Shown here: positions 46,316 to 58,381 of the stretch, piece after piece | Layout of the letters: each line of letters starts with the position of its first letter | How positions within the stretch are numbered: the first letter of the stretch is position 1 | Assembly: GCF_024763615.1 (NCBI RefSeq) | Contig: NC_077224.1 | Span: 18,941,078-19,005,077 of the forward strand | Source: Phlebotomus papatasi | Lineage: Eukaryota > Arthropoda > Insecta > Diptera > Psychodidae | DNA length: 64,000 nucleotides | Reading direction: 5' to 3' | The notes under the pieces: generated by a model | Seen by the model: the letters and a program-made list of their open reading frames with translations, nothing else | Database searches by the model: none | Told to the model about the DNA's origin: nothing | Made by a program: the position numbers and the translations under genes

Positions 46316-46623
46316 CAGTAGAGTTACTCAAATTCGAACAATATTTTCAAAAATATAACGGAATTCATGTAAATTTCATTTTTCTCAAATTAATGAAAAT
46401 AACTTTAGTGAATTTTATTGATTTTATCAATTGAATTTTTTTGTTAAATAAGTGGAATTTGTTGAGAAAATTACTATAATACCACAATATTGAGAAAACA
46501 CCAGAGAAAAATAGTTTTAATTCAGAGTCTATGCAAAATTTCTTTTACATAACCTCATATTTTACATTTTGAATGCAACCGTCTTTCAAATTTGAGGAGT
46601 TCAAATTTGAGGAACTCGACGCG
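46316..46623. mobile_element. 308-bp MITE distantly like the CAGTAGA family
   Basis: TA at 46314-46315 and 46624-46625. Left CAGTAGAGTTACTCAAATTC, right mirrored CAAATTTGAGGAACTCGACGCG; GAGTT and CTCAAATT are the best-conserved words. Confidence 0.55.
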
Positions 46624-47191
46624 TAGTAGTGCGCATAGAGTAAGATCGAAACATTTTTGACATGTGATGCGTGAACACATGGGACTCTTGACAGCATATG
46701 AAAAAACTCGAGTTGTTCGACTTTTATTTTGAGTTTTTATATGATAACTCAGAAAAATATTACATCTCTCAAAAATGTTGTTAAATGATTACTATTAATT
46801 TATAAATCGATCTTGTTAACTTGGTTATTAGAGAGTTGTTCGTTTCTTATTCTGAGCCATCAATTTTTTATATTTAAAAATTTGAATATTGTTTCAAAGT
46901 TTTAACTAATTCTGGAAGGAAAATAAGTCCTCTGCCCTCTAACGGCAAACACAGGAGAAATAAATCTTATCGGTAATTAGTTACTTAACCGAAATTTAAC
47001 AGGGTATTTTATGAGTCTATTTATAGATATTTAAATTATAATTTTGTTTTTTATTTTTTGTTATAAAACTTGTATTCTTTTGTATAGTACGTGAAAATAT
47101 TTAGTTCTTCTTTATTTTCTCCTTTTTACATGTATTATTGTAAATCCTTTTTTTATTTTTAAGTTTTCTTCTTTGTTTGATTTCCTTTCAG

Positions 47192-47275
47192 ACTTCTTTT
47201 CTTTGTTTCATCTTAAAAGTCAAGCTGCGCATTTTGTTGCTGATGGAAAAGAGCTTCAGTTGAAAATATAAAATG
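47192..47275 (+). other. Candidate small noncoding exon ending in ATG
   Basis: A strong pyrimidine tract and acceptor (TTTGATTTCCTTTCAG) precede 84 bp that end at the near-perfect donor AAATG|GTAAGTTA. All three frames carry stops, so it would be 5' UTR. An ATG occupies its last three bases, which could be a start codon split from the rest of the coding region by an intron. No partner exon is identified. Confidence 0.35.
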
Positions 47276-49599
47276 GTAAGTTAATACCTTTTAAATCCTC
47301 AACGTTGGCTTTTTTTAAAGACAAAACCTATGAAAGAGAACAATGATCATAATTCAAATAATCTTCACTTAAAAGTGAAAGAGTCCCCATTCTCTTCATT
47401 GTTCGTGTGGATGAATCAACTTCTCTTATGCTTTTTGGCTCCAATTTTACTTTCCCGGGAAAGCCGTTGAAGAAATAATCCGAAAAAGAGGTAGAATATC
47501 AACACTAGCATTAAACTGTGAGAGCCCAGAAAAGCTGGGGTAGAGGTATAACAGGGAAAATATTGCAATTTGATATTATTATCACGTGTTGTAATGAGCG
47601 AGAGAAGAAAAGTATAAGTCTGAAGTTGATTCTGCCGCACTTAGCAAAATCACATTTTCGTGAGCTTACTACTGATTGATGATGGTAATAAGGAGACAAA
47701 AGATTACTGTCTGCCCAATAAAAATGAGCAATCATTCTAAAGGTATTACCACACCAAACTCCTTTTACAATTCACTAAACGACGAGATTGGTGTTTGATG
47801 GCGGAAGGAAGTGCACACGGGAGGTGGAATAAAAGGAAAAAAAAAAGATTGAGAAAGAACTATATCATTTATGCTCAGCCATTGTACTATGGTTTTAATG
47901 AAGCCAACCGGCTTGAGGGAATTAATCATAAAATATGGGTGTGAAGTTGGTGAAAATTTTTACAACATCGCTATTAGATTACGGTGAACAATAGTTTTTT
48001 TTTAACTCACCCTATACCAGGTGAAAATGTGAGGAAATAACTTTATGAAATGGGGGTAGAAAGAGATTGGAAAAGAACTTTATGAATTTTTTGTGTCAGT
48101 ACATTTTTTTTCCAGGAATTTTATAGCCCAAATATTGCACCTATTTCTGGAGTACAATAAAACATTTAAAAAATCATTTAATTTCTCACCATATTTTAAC
48201 TTTTTCATTGCTACTAAAACTTTAAATTGTATTTGAACCCATTAAAAAAGGTCCAATTAAAATAAACAGTCAGTTTAGTATATTAATGTGGTAAATAAAT
48301 TTTATTAACGAGATAATGTATTACTCAATTTTATTTCAAATTGGCATTTAAATTGAAATCAAATTAAAATTAATTCAGTGCCTATTAACGTGTTATGCTA
48401 ACGAAAAGTGAATTTGAATATCAGTGCTTTTCTTATAAGGTCATTAAGAAATTTTCCTGAAAATTTCAGGTATGATAGATCGGCTCCTTTGTAATTTATT
48501 GGCCTTATCTCATAATTAATCATATTTAGTCAAAATCAAGTGGTAATCTTTCATCAGAATCTTGTTTGATAGCAGAACGTCGGATTCAGTGGTACAACGT
48601 AAACTAAACTTTAAGTTCAAGTGTTAGAAACAATTTTATCGTATAAATTAGGCTAATTCAAAACCTGCTGCAAATGGAAATTTTTCGCTACTCCAAATGG
48701 AAACGTCACTATTTTCATGATAAATGCGCTACTAAATTATTATATTTATCTATTTTCTATACCACAGTTTCCTTATTTAGTTAATTTGCTCCAAATAAAG
48801 CGAAAATCCATTCATATTCACAAATTTTAATTTGTTAATTTCTCAGAAAAATTAAATATGTACCTTTTCACCATCGAATTTTTAACGATTGACCTCGTTT
48901 TCCAAAGAAAAACACAATGAGGTGACTATTGTTTATTCGTATTGTTTGATATTTATATCATATTTCTGGCTAATTTTAGTTAAATTAAGTGCTAATCTTT
49001 ATTGTTAACGGTACGTGAAGTTTTCAAATGAAATAATTACCTATTTCGTGAACAAAAAGGGTTTTCCTGAAGTGTCTGCAAATGCTTCAATAGGAAACCC
49101 CGGATTTTTTTTGGACAATTTTGATTACTGTTTTAAATGGGAAAGGAGAAAAGACCAGGAATAAGAACAAATCCTACACTCAAGAGCAACTCAACAAGGT
49201 TTTGTAAGCTTTACAAGGTTTTGTAAGCTTCAACAAGGTTTTGTCTCCAATTAGAAACTTTCCCTTGTCTCCATTTGGATTAATTTGTTTCCATTAGAAT
49301 CATTTTGGACTCGTGTATTTTTCTTGTATTTAAGAAGTTTTCAAATTATGTCTAAAGAATTTTTACTAAACAGTAACATTCTAGAAGAGTCAAGGAACAA
49401 ATTTATGTAATTCTCTTCAGGAAAAAATATGAACTTACGTGTTGAATCTTCTGTCAAAGTTAAAACGTCTGGAAATGATTTTAAATTAGGACATTTACCT
49501 TATCGCATATTGGGTATTTAAGTAGCGTTTGAGAATTTTTGATTTTTCAATTTAACAAATGGGGTAAGACACTTTTGGGAATCTGAGAAGCCTCGGAAC
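47276..49599. other. Gene-free stretch
   Basis: No exon recognised. Near 49195-49245 CAACAAGGTTTTGTAAGCTT is tandemly duplicated about 2.5 times. Otherwise unique-looking AT-rich sequence. Confidence 0.45.
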
Positions 49600-50860
49600 T
49601 AATATTTTACAGAGAAATCACAAGGACATCACAGGGAATTCACGAGGAACTTAGGGAACCCATACATTTTTCATGATATCCGCACGTTTTTACAGGAAAC
49701 CCACAGATAACGCACTGGGAACCCGGGAGTCCCTTACGTTTTCAGAGAATCCGGGAAACCTACGCGTTTTTTTATCAGGAAATCCATAGAACACTTACAG
49801 TCATACTAAGGAATTTACGAGGAACCCGATGAATTCGCTGGGAATCCAAGAAGATCACACTTTTATTTATTAGGATTTTTATTAGGAAATCCGTAACGGA
49901 CTCGCGGATAACTTAAGAAACTTACGGGAAACTCACGGGGATCAGACGATATCCATACATTTTTCAGGAAATCCAAGGAATCCATATATTTTTTATAAGG
50001 ACACTCACAGAGAACTTATAGGTCAATCGGGAAACTTACGAAGAAGGGAACTCACTGGGTACACGGAGACCTTATACATTTTTTTTATCAAGAAACCCAC
50101 TAGGAACTCACGGACAACTAAAGAAACCTACGGGTGACCCAGTGAACTCATGTGAATCCGGGTAGGTCACATGTTTTTTTTTACATCAAAAAACCTACTA
50201 GCAACTCACGTATAGTTTGTGACACTTACGGGAAACTTACGGGAAACTCGAATAATCTGTAGGGGAATGTGGCATGGTTTGCACAGAGTGAAGCTTCACA
50301 CGATGCGAATTTTCACTTTGTATACAAAGAGCTGGCTTACCATTTCTCATCTCGTTTCATGAGCTTAATAATTATCTATCTTATGGCTAAGAAATGACGA
50401 ACTAGCTCTTTTCAGACAAAGAAAAAATTTGCGTTGTTTGAAGGTTCACTCTTTGCGAACCAGGCCGACATTCCCCTACATTTTTATTAGGAAACTCACA
50501 GAAAACTTAACCGGAACTGGGGAATCTTACGGGGAATCTGGGAAATTCACAGGGTATTTGGATAGCTTACACATTTTTTTGTCAGGAAATCCACGAGGAA
50601 TTCACTCACGAGTAACTTCAGAAATTTAAATCAGGAAGCCCATGAGGAACTCACGAGTAGCATGGGAAACTTATGGGTTACTCGCCCTTAAGGGCAACTG
50701 GAGAAACTTACGGGGAACCTGGAAAATTCCCTGGTACCCGGAGAGCGTACACATTTTTCTTATCAGGCAGTTCACGAAGAATTCACGGGAAACTTGGGGA
50801 ACTTACAGAGACCCCGGGGAACTCACTGTGGACCCGGGGACCCAATAGTTTTTTTTAAAT
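49600..50860. repeat. Degenerate tandem array, GGGAAACTTACGGG-type units
   Basis: Phrases such as ACTCACGAG, GGGAAACTTACGGGGAACC and TACACATTTTTTTATCAGG recur every roughly 100-180 bp with many changes. The unit is more GC-rich than its surroundings. A MITE (50262-50476) interrupts it. Confidence 0.7.
50262..50476. mobile_element. 215-bp MITE of the TA|GGGGAATGT family, copy 1
   Basis: GGGGAATGTGGCATGGTTTG is mirrored by AACCAGGCCGACATTCCCC. TA at 50260-50261 and 50477-50478. Internal arms pair via TTTGTATACAAAGAGCT and AGCTCTTTTCAGACAAAG. Confidence 0.82.
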
Positions 50861-50973
50861 CAAATTTACTTAAAATATAAATTATATTTTAAGTGGATTT
50901 ATCGGAGTTAAATCGGTCGCGGCATCCGAGTTTTGCAATCGTCGGAGTTACATGGCTTGACTATATGCCTATA

Positions 50974-51163
50974 GAGGAATATATGCATGGTTCGCACATA
51001 GTGAACCTTCAAACAATACGATTTTTTCTTTGTTTGCAAAGAGCTAGTTCGTTATTTCTTAGCCATAAGATAGATAATTTACGGTAAACCAGTTCTTTGC
51101 AAACAAAGAGAAAATTCGCGTTATTTAAAGATTAACTGTGTGCGAACCATGCCTACATTCCCC
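50974..51163. mobile_element. 190-bp MITE of the TA|GGGGAATGT family, copy 2
   Basis: GAGGAATATATGCATGGTTC is mirrored by GAACCATGCCTACATTCCCC. TA at 50972-50973 and 51164-51165. Same internal words as copy 1 (TTCTTAGCCATAAGATAGAT). Confidence 0.82.
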
Positions 51164-51521
51164 TACATCTGCGCTTTGAAGGAATAAATTATTAAACTAA
51201 ATTTTTTATTTATAAAATAAAAATATGGCTTTTTCAGAGAATATTCTCATCATTTTTCCATGATTTTTTTCCCTGATACAAAAAGTTCAATAGAATTCAT
51301 AGAAATTTCGAACAAAAACTGAATATTTGTGCAACAACCCTTACATTGGGAACATATTGTTATTCTGGTTAAAATGGAATATTAATTTCCTATGAAAACT
51401 GTGGTATGATTATTGGGTTTTTCTGAGAAATAAAAATCCTATCGAAATATGGAACATTTGGTAACGGCTTATAAGGTATCTACGAGAGACAAAGGATAAA
51501 ATACAATACATTTCAATGCTA

Positions 51522-51707
51522 GAGGAAGGCTTTCAGGCTTCGCACACAATCGCACACTCGGAACTCTAGGAACACTTTAAATTTATCCCATATCACTTTA
51601 AAGAGGCTGGACATTAAAGGAACATGAGTCAGAATCATTAAAGTAATATGGGACAAATATGAAGAGTTCAAAGCCGGAGTGTGTGCGAAGCCAGAAAGCC
51701 TTTCACC
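51522..51707. mobile_element. 186-bp hairpin MITE
   Basis: GAGGAAGGCTTTCAGGCTTC and GCACACA are mirrored by TGTGTGCGAAGCCAGAAAGC and CTTTCACC. TA lies on both sides (51520-51521, 51708-51709). A lone end of this family lies at 10110-10130. Confidence 0.75.
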
Positions 51708-53651
51708 TATAGGAATTCTTCAAGCAATCCTAGAATTCTACTGAAAATTCCACAGATTGTGTGTGAATTGTGTTGTGAATTGCGAAAAATTAATAAAATT
51801 CACGTTATTGGGCATATCAAGCAAGATATAATCTCAACATGTATGCAAAAGGGTTTCCTCCCCAAAATGGAGAAAAAAGTGCTTACGAGAATTTTAGGTT
51901 CATTACCCCAAAATGTAATGCAAAAGATGAGATAGTCGAATGAGGGGGAGAGAGTGTCATTCGTTAGTGTTTTGGGTAAGGATCCTTGGTGGTAGCCCCC
52001 CTTTTTTCTGCACTGCTTTTCTTTTTATCATACCAAAGAGGAATTCCAATGTTGTCTACATATGTGACAGGAATTACATATAGCAAAAAGATTTCTCTCC
52101 TTTTTCGCATTCGTAGGAAAGTTATCAACATCCGTTTGACGGCTTATCGATACATCATATATCTAGAGATCGTGCTATTTATTGGATATTTCCATCCTTT
52201 CTTCCCTGTCACACAAGGAACGATATATATATCGGAATTGTTGAGGGTTTGAGGGAGGACGTCAGCTTTTTGAGCCGGTCTAAGGGTGGCAGTTAAGGCA
52301 TTGTCGGATTGTTGGGGTGCTTGAGGGATGCTTTTTGGGGATGGTGGGAAAAAAATATATGGTGAGGGGTATGGGGATTGTGACTGAAAAGCATCTACCA
52401 TTCCTCCTCAAAACATTCTCAACACTCGTCGCATGAGAAATTATGGAAATTGAATGGATGGAGAGAGCAGCCAGAGGAGAGCAGATTTCTTTTTTTTTTT
52501 TATTTTTTGGGGGAAAAAGGAGCTTTTTCTTTTGCACTTGATTTCGATGTATTGCGACGTCCTCCTCCCCTTTCAACTATATCAAGGCAAAAATGGTAAT
52601 ATATCCAGATGGTGAGAGGAGTAATAGCAAATTATTGAATTTAAAATATTCAAATGAAAAAAGAAGGGGGTACTTTTGTGAATAAAAAATCGACGTCCGC
52701 CATGGAAACTCATTCACATTGAAATTCATGATGATAAACGATATATAGTCCCTATTGTTGAATTTTCAAGTCATCTCTCTCCTTGGCTCCTCTTCAACCT
52801 CCTCAGATTTTCCCTTTACCCCACAATTTCTCCACGACAGGTACAAATGCAATAAAGAATGAACAAAACAGAAGAGAAAATAGTTGGTTTTGAAAACTTT
52901 CTTTCACGATTTCCCAATAATCTACCAAGAAATCTGCCTAAAGTCGCAAATAAAACAAATCAAGAAAAAAATACCCAAATTTTTCCAATAAAATCCTAAT
53001 AGGATTTGGAGTCTGAGGCGTAACAAGAGATTTTGATGTGGAAGAACTTACTGGTGGTGAGATGCCATAAATATTTCAGGAGAAAAATTGAAGACAATCG
53101 TATTCGATATTTTTTTATCATACATTTTTTCACATACATTGAAATTCATAACACGCAGGAAAAGGAAAAAAAATGTATAAATCTTAAATCAATGTCTCAA
53201 CGAGAAGCGTAAAGGCATACCATGGATATTTTCTTGTTCTTTTTGAATTGCTAAAAAAGACATAAGTTGAATGCAATACCAATGGGTAATTCGCGGATTG
53301 TCCGAAGGATTGGCAATTGGAAAAGTCCTTTAATTTTTATACTCCTTCGGTGGGAGCTTTTGAAATTAAAGAGAGCTTTCACGTATCATCGCTTGGATCA
53401 GCAATTGTCGTAACCCAGCAAGCAACAAATTCTAACCTTAAAACGACACTCACGAGGTAGTGCCATTTCTATGTATTTGGTTATCACTTTTTATTCTAGA
53501 ACTGCTAACCGGTCAGCATATTTTTGTTGATCGACTAAGCAGAAATATGCTGAAAACGTTGCTTTTTCACTTAACTGTGCTCGCTGGAAACTTGCAACAA
53601 TACGTCAATTTGATCAGCACTTGGTGTAACTTCCTCATCACCTCTGCAGTA
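51708..53651. other. Gene-free stretch with pyrimidine/purine-rich tracts
   Basis: No exon recognised. A fragment at 53495-53560 (CTAACCGGTCAGCATATTTT) matches 41685-41730 inverted. Confidence 0.45.
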
Positions 53652-53868
53652 GGGGAAAGTACCCATGCTTGATACCATTAGAAGCTTCGTAATGACTAAA
53701 TTTTTCCTGTGTTTCTCAATAAACATGACTCCGAAATATATTTTAAAAGCTGGCCACTTTCCCATAGTTTTTAAAATATGGTTGCAATGAGTCAAATATA
53801 TATTGTGAAACATAGAAAATTTGGTCATTACGACGCTTCCCATGGTATCAAGCATGGGCACTTTCCCC
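53652..53868. mobile_element. 217-bp MITE of the TA|GGGGAA class
   Basis: GGGGAAAGTACCCATGCTTG is mirrored by CAAGCATGGGCACTTTCCCC, with pairing for about 60 bp per arm (CGTAATGACTAAATTTT against AAAATTTGGTCATTACG). TA at 53650-53651 and 53869-53870. Confidence 0.85.
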
Positions 53869-53893
53869 TACTTCTTCTAACAATATGAAATTA

Positions 53894-54636
53894 CCGGAGG
53901 TAGTCAAAATCCCGAACGCCAAAAATTCCGAATGTTCAAAATCTTGAAAGGGATGAAATTATACACAGAAAAAAATATTTTGTAAAAATGTTCGTAAATG
54001 TTTGTGAATTCCTATGGGGGAGTTATAAAGTGCTCGTGAATCGTATAACCCACAAACATGTTCGTAAAAGTTTGTACTTTTTTCACAAACATTGTTCGTA
54101 ACATGATCACTTGACGAGCATTTTTTGTACTTTTACAAACATTTGTTCGTAAATGTTCGTAAACACACAAAAAATGTTCGAAAATTTTGTCATTTCTTCG
54201 TAAATGTTTGTAAAATGTTCGAGAGGAAAACAAACATTTACGAACAAATGACAAAATTTTACGAACATTTTTTTGAGTATTTACGAACATTTACGAACAA
54301 ATGTTTGTAAAAGTACAAAAAATGTTCGTCAAATGATCATGTTACGAACAATGCTTGTGAAAAAAGTACAAACTTTTACGAACATGTTTGTGGGTTATAC
54401 GATTCACGAGCATTTTGTAACAGTCCCATAGGAATTCTCAAACATTTACGAACATTTTTACAAAATATTTTTTTCTGTGTATAGAGGATAATGTGTAGAA
54501 TAATTTCCCAAGACACAGAAAATTTCCCTTTGCCTCCAGCAAGCGTGGTTGCAACCGTGGAAGTAGCAATGACACTTTTAAGAATTCGGGATTTTGGCTT
54601 TCAGGATTTTGGCGTTCGGGATTTTGACCGGGACCC
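53894..54636. mobile_element. hAT-like MITE (CCCGAA/CCAAAATC family), copy 3, with nested hairpin
   Basis: The left end CCGGAGGTAGTCAAAATCCC and right end GATTTTGACCGGGACCC match copy 2. TGAAATTA (53886-53893) and TGAAAATG (54637-54644) look like a worn 8-bp duplication. Without the foldback insert at 53964-54479 it is about 225 bp. Confidence 0.75.
53964..54479. mobile_element. 516-bp long-arm foldback element
   Basis: Arms of about 240 bp begin CACAGAAAAAAATATTTTGT and end in the mirrored ACAAAATATTTTTTTCTGTG. They are filled with many copies of ACGAACATTT/AAATGTTCGT. TATA is duplicated (53960-53963, 54480-54483). The empty site is visible in copy 2 of the host MITE at about 6610-6630. Confidence 0.88.
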
Positions 54637-54644
54637 TGAAAATG

Positions 54645-56685
54645 CACATACGACAATTGCTGATCCAACTGACGAATACAGAAATACACGAACTGCCCAA
54701 GTAAGTTTAAGTTTATTGAAAAACCACGAAATATAAAACTACGAAGTATTGTTGATTTACACGGGCTTCAGGCCTAAGGCTTAGCCATATAGCTTAACTG
54801 CTCTAATTTCTTTTCAATCACGATTTTTTGGAAAAATTTAATTTATTATGTCGTGTAGTGAATTAAATACCTGCGAGGGTAGAAGAAATTAATATAGAAA
54901 TAATCCCTCCTTGTTGCCGAAAACTCCAGGTATATGTTTAACTTCACTTTATTTAACTTGACAAAATATATTTGATGCTTACACATTGAGTTCTGGTGGC
55001 AGAGTAAAAAGTTTGAATAAAAGAATAGTCAGTGGTACATAACAATTGATCGACATCGATATTTCATTTTGAGCGCCATCTAACATATTATTGGATTATT
55101 AGAGATAAGCAACCTATTAGGTCCTCAGAAAGCAATAAAATTGCATGTTATTTAGGATTTTGATACTTTCGGGAACTAGGCTAAACCTCTAGTCTGAAAA
55201 CCGCTAGGTGACGAGAAAGCTACGACAATTGTATAGCGAGAAAATTTAAAGCGGATCACCTCGCAGTAGCTGGGGTAAGGATCGATTTTGCGGCCCTTGA
55301 ACCTGTTGTAGGGATTTCCTTGCAAATTAGGAAATCATAATTATACAGGAGGATTCATTAAAAGTTCATTAGACGGATTAGACAAACGATTCATGACCAA
55401 TTTGGGTAAAGGACAGCGTATCTGGAGGGAGGCAGTCGTTAGACAGCCCGGAATATTGTTAACCTTTTAACCGGTCACTGTCTAAACAAACATCTGGATA
55501 GGATGGGTGTCCAATGTAACATAATTTACAGAGGAAGCAATCATATTGATGAAACCCAATCACATTCATTATAACCAGATAACCCAGTGCTGCTGGGTAA
55601 AGCGATATTCTTTGATGAAGATTAAACAAGACTAAAACCTCCCTGTTCAACGACATTTGTCCGGAAAACGGGCTGGATCGATTCACATTGCTCTTAGAAA
55701 TGGATATTCAATTGAGGATGCATAATGGGCATCCCCAATGTAAGGCACGGCCCTAAATGGGTAGTTAACTATGCCGCTCACGGTTAACTCGAGTGCCGAT
55801 CTGTTAATTTCTTCCAAAAAGGTGTCGAACTGTCGATCTCGTGTCAATCTACCGATCTGCCAATTTCTGGCCAAACTGTGCTAATCTGCTGACTTTTAAC
55901 TTTCTAATCAGCACAGCCGGTCGCCGCTCACGGTTCACTCTGAAAGCCTTTTATTCACTCCTTGACCGCCTAAGTCAACAATTACGACAATTACTGATCC
56001 AAGCGATGTAAATTCTGTTCAATTTCCCATAAATCCCATGGGAGAACCAGGTCTTCCTGAAAAGGAAAAGTCTACAGACAGTAATCCCTCGATTTTGAGT
56101 TATCGGCTCCTTACACCGCAAGTGGTCGTGTTTTGGCAGAATTTTGGAAATCTAAACTTTCGAGTTTTTCGACATCTCGCTGTTTGCCCATCTGTGGACA
56201 TGTGTCTTCACCCGTTACGACGCCCACAACCCAAATGGTTAGAGAAAGAGACTTGGAACTTTCTGGGGACCCCCTCTTATAAGTCGACCCTGGGACCTTT
56301 AACCCATTCCTTACCATGGTATCACACATCATACGCTAATTGAGTGATTTTATATAATTTATTCCTGGGCAATTGATATCCGAATTGCTGTCGCGAATGG
56401 ATTTTCACTTACTTTAGCTCTTCAATTACTTGAGAAAAATAGTCCGACAGAGATGGAAATATATTTTGTTGTTTTTTTTCGCTTCACGGAAAGTCATTCA
56501 AAATTTTTTCACAGCAAAATTTTTTACAGCGGTTCCCAGCGTCACCATATTATTTTTTTTATTTTCAAAAAAAAATCCTTTTTAATCTAAACGAATTCCA
56601 AAATATGAACATTCTGTCTCAAGCGTTTTAAATATTTCTAGTACATTGAATGAATGGGTTCACATGTCGCTTATCTTCCCCCCTA
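54645..56685. other. Gene-free stretch with dispersed-repeat fragments
   Basis: At 55785-55930 the GATCGGCA-type repeat recurs (GAGTGCCGATCTG, CCGATCTGCC). At 56040-56310 text matches the repeat at 23270-23510. No exon seen. Confidence 0.45.
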
Positions 56686-57826
56686 CACTGGTAAAAATAA
56701 AAAGGTCAAATTGACCCTTTTCCAAAGGATGGATCATATTTGACTCTTTGAAAGGGTCACCAGGTACCCTTCGAAAGGGTCACGGTTTTGACATCTATTT
56801 AATTCCGGAATAAACGAATAAAAAAACAATGAAAAAGTGATCTTTGGTGTTCGGTCAGATGAGAGAAATATGATATCAGTAATAAGTTTACAATAAAACA
56901 TGATTATTCGTGATAAATGTGCATACTAAATTTCAAGAGATACAAAAGTGCGGTACAACCCATAGTGCGAGCAGATTCTCCTTTCACCTACTCTTGAAGA
57001 GACACATTTGGCACACATACGCGTCTGAGCGCTCCTGAATGTTCCCAGGGTTCGTTCCGTCGTCCGACACCCATGCTTCCTGTCTCCAGGATGTCTCACA
57101 AGCCCAATTTGCACTGTTGTTGGGGAGTTTGATACGCGTTTCCCTTGGTCTATTTCCTACTAGCTCACTCTAGTGGGATTTTTTCTGGGCCCTCTGCCTC
57201 TTTTTTGCCCACCTATGTGCAGGGTGGGCTTGTATGACACGGACCACCGCTATCATCCTAGAAGTTCATCCTAAGTATACCCCGTGGGATACCCTCTTGA
57301 CTGGGCCTCTGGCTGTGGATTGCGGAGCGGATTGTGGGCGTTCGGAGCTCTGTGACGCTTCTGCTATTGTGCTCTGTCTGCTCAGGCTTCCCTGGCTCTT
57401 CCCACACCTAAAAACAAAACCTCTACCTGGGTCCTCGGACTCAACCCTCTGCCCCCCCCCCCTTTTTAATGTATCCAAGTGTCAGCAACACGTGCCTTTT
57501 TTTTGGCCAAGCTGGCACTAATCCCTCAATATATGCTTGCTCCTGTTGCCCTTTTCCCTACGCAACGACAGCGCTCTTAACTAGCTGATTGCAATTGTAA
57601 AACTGCATAAATCCTGGCATATACGATCTATGATTCAGGGTTTCTGCCGTTTACCTGATGAGATCGGTCGTGGTAAGTCGGCGGCAGACGCAACCAAGCA
57701 TTAATTGAGGAGAAATATATAAATTGAATTGAATTGAATTGAATTGAAAAGTGAACCTTTCAAAGGGTCAAATACGATCCATCCTTTTGAAAAGGGTCAA
57801 TTTGACCCTTTTATTTTTACCAGTGT
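56686..57826. mobile_element. MITE with CACTGGTAAAAATAAAA ends, split by a LINE-like insert
   Basis: CACTGGTAAAAATAAAAAGG and TCAAATTGACCC on the left are mirrored by GGGTCAATTTGACCC and TTTTATTTTTACCAGTG on the right. GGATGGATCATATTTGAC also pairs with GTCAAATACGATCCATCC. TA at 56684-56685 and 57827-57828. The centre is occupied by unrelated GC-richer sequence ending in a pentamer tail at about 57750. Confidence 0.78.
56935..57750 (+). mobile_element. LINE-like 3' end with (GAATT)n tail
   Basis: This block is markedly more GC-rich than its surroundings and ends in AAATTGAATTGAATTGAATT plus one more unit (57723-57748). Such pentamer tails mark some non-LTR retrotransposons. No RT domain is visible, so it would be a 5'-truncated copy. 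The left boundary is approximate and no target duplication was found. Confidence 0.5.
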
Positions 57827-57967
57827 ACCCTTCACTTCCCCTTCCAATTCAAAACAATGTTTTTTCGGATTGCTTTTAAACGCTTTTTTTTTAATTTCTG
57901 TATATGATTTAGAAATCATCCAGGCGCACATTTCGTGTTGATACGAAAATACCCATTCAGTCCGATC

Positions 57968-58379
57968 ACAAGTAGATTTTGATTCTCCAATAGTGTCTTG
58001 GATGAAAGGTAAATGGAACTCTATTTGCATAAAAAGTCGTTGAAGTTCGAAGAATTCAAATTCAATTTCAAATTTTCATACTAAATTTTCGAACAAGTTG
58101 GGGAAAATTTATCAAATATCATACTAAAAAGCTCGCAAAAGAGTTACTCAGTGATTATGGAGTGATTAAATACTGGGGCGTGAACAGTAAACGTCGTTGT
58201 TCAGTTTTTTTCCTCACAACAATGTGAAGACCGTCAGATTTTGACACTTGAGCACTTCGAAATTCGAACAGGATGTATCTCAGCCACCTTTCGGAATTAT
58301 CTAAAAGTAAGAAAATCTCTTTTTTGGATCTTCAAATAGATTTTAGAATTTTTCAAGATCTACTTCTGTACGGAAAGAT
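57968..58379. mobile_element. Second copy of the ACAGAAGTAGAT MITE
   Basis: Collinear with 26620-27053 with a few percent differences and small indels. It ends CTACTTCTGTACGGAAAGAT, where the 295-bp hairpin begins. Confidence 0.68.
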
Positions 58380-58381
58380 TA

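Noticed and set aside
52144..52576. Minus-strand ORFs of 85 and 98 codons
   Set aside because: Pro/Ser-rich readings of a purine tract; no start context, domain or homologue recognised.
54012..54310. ORFs on both strands inside the 54-kb hairpin
   Set aside because: They are translations of ACGAACATTT repeats in the foldback arms.
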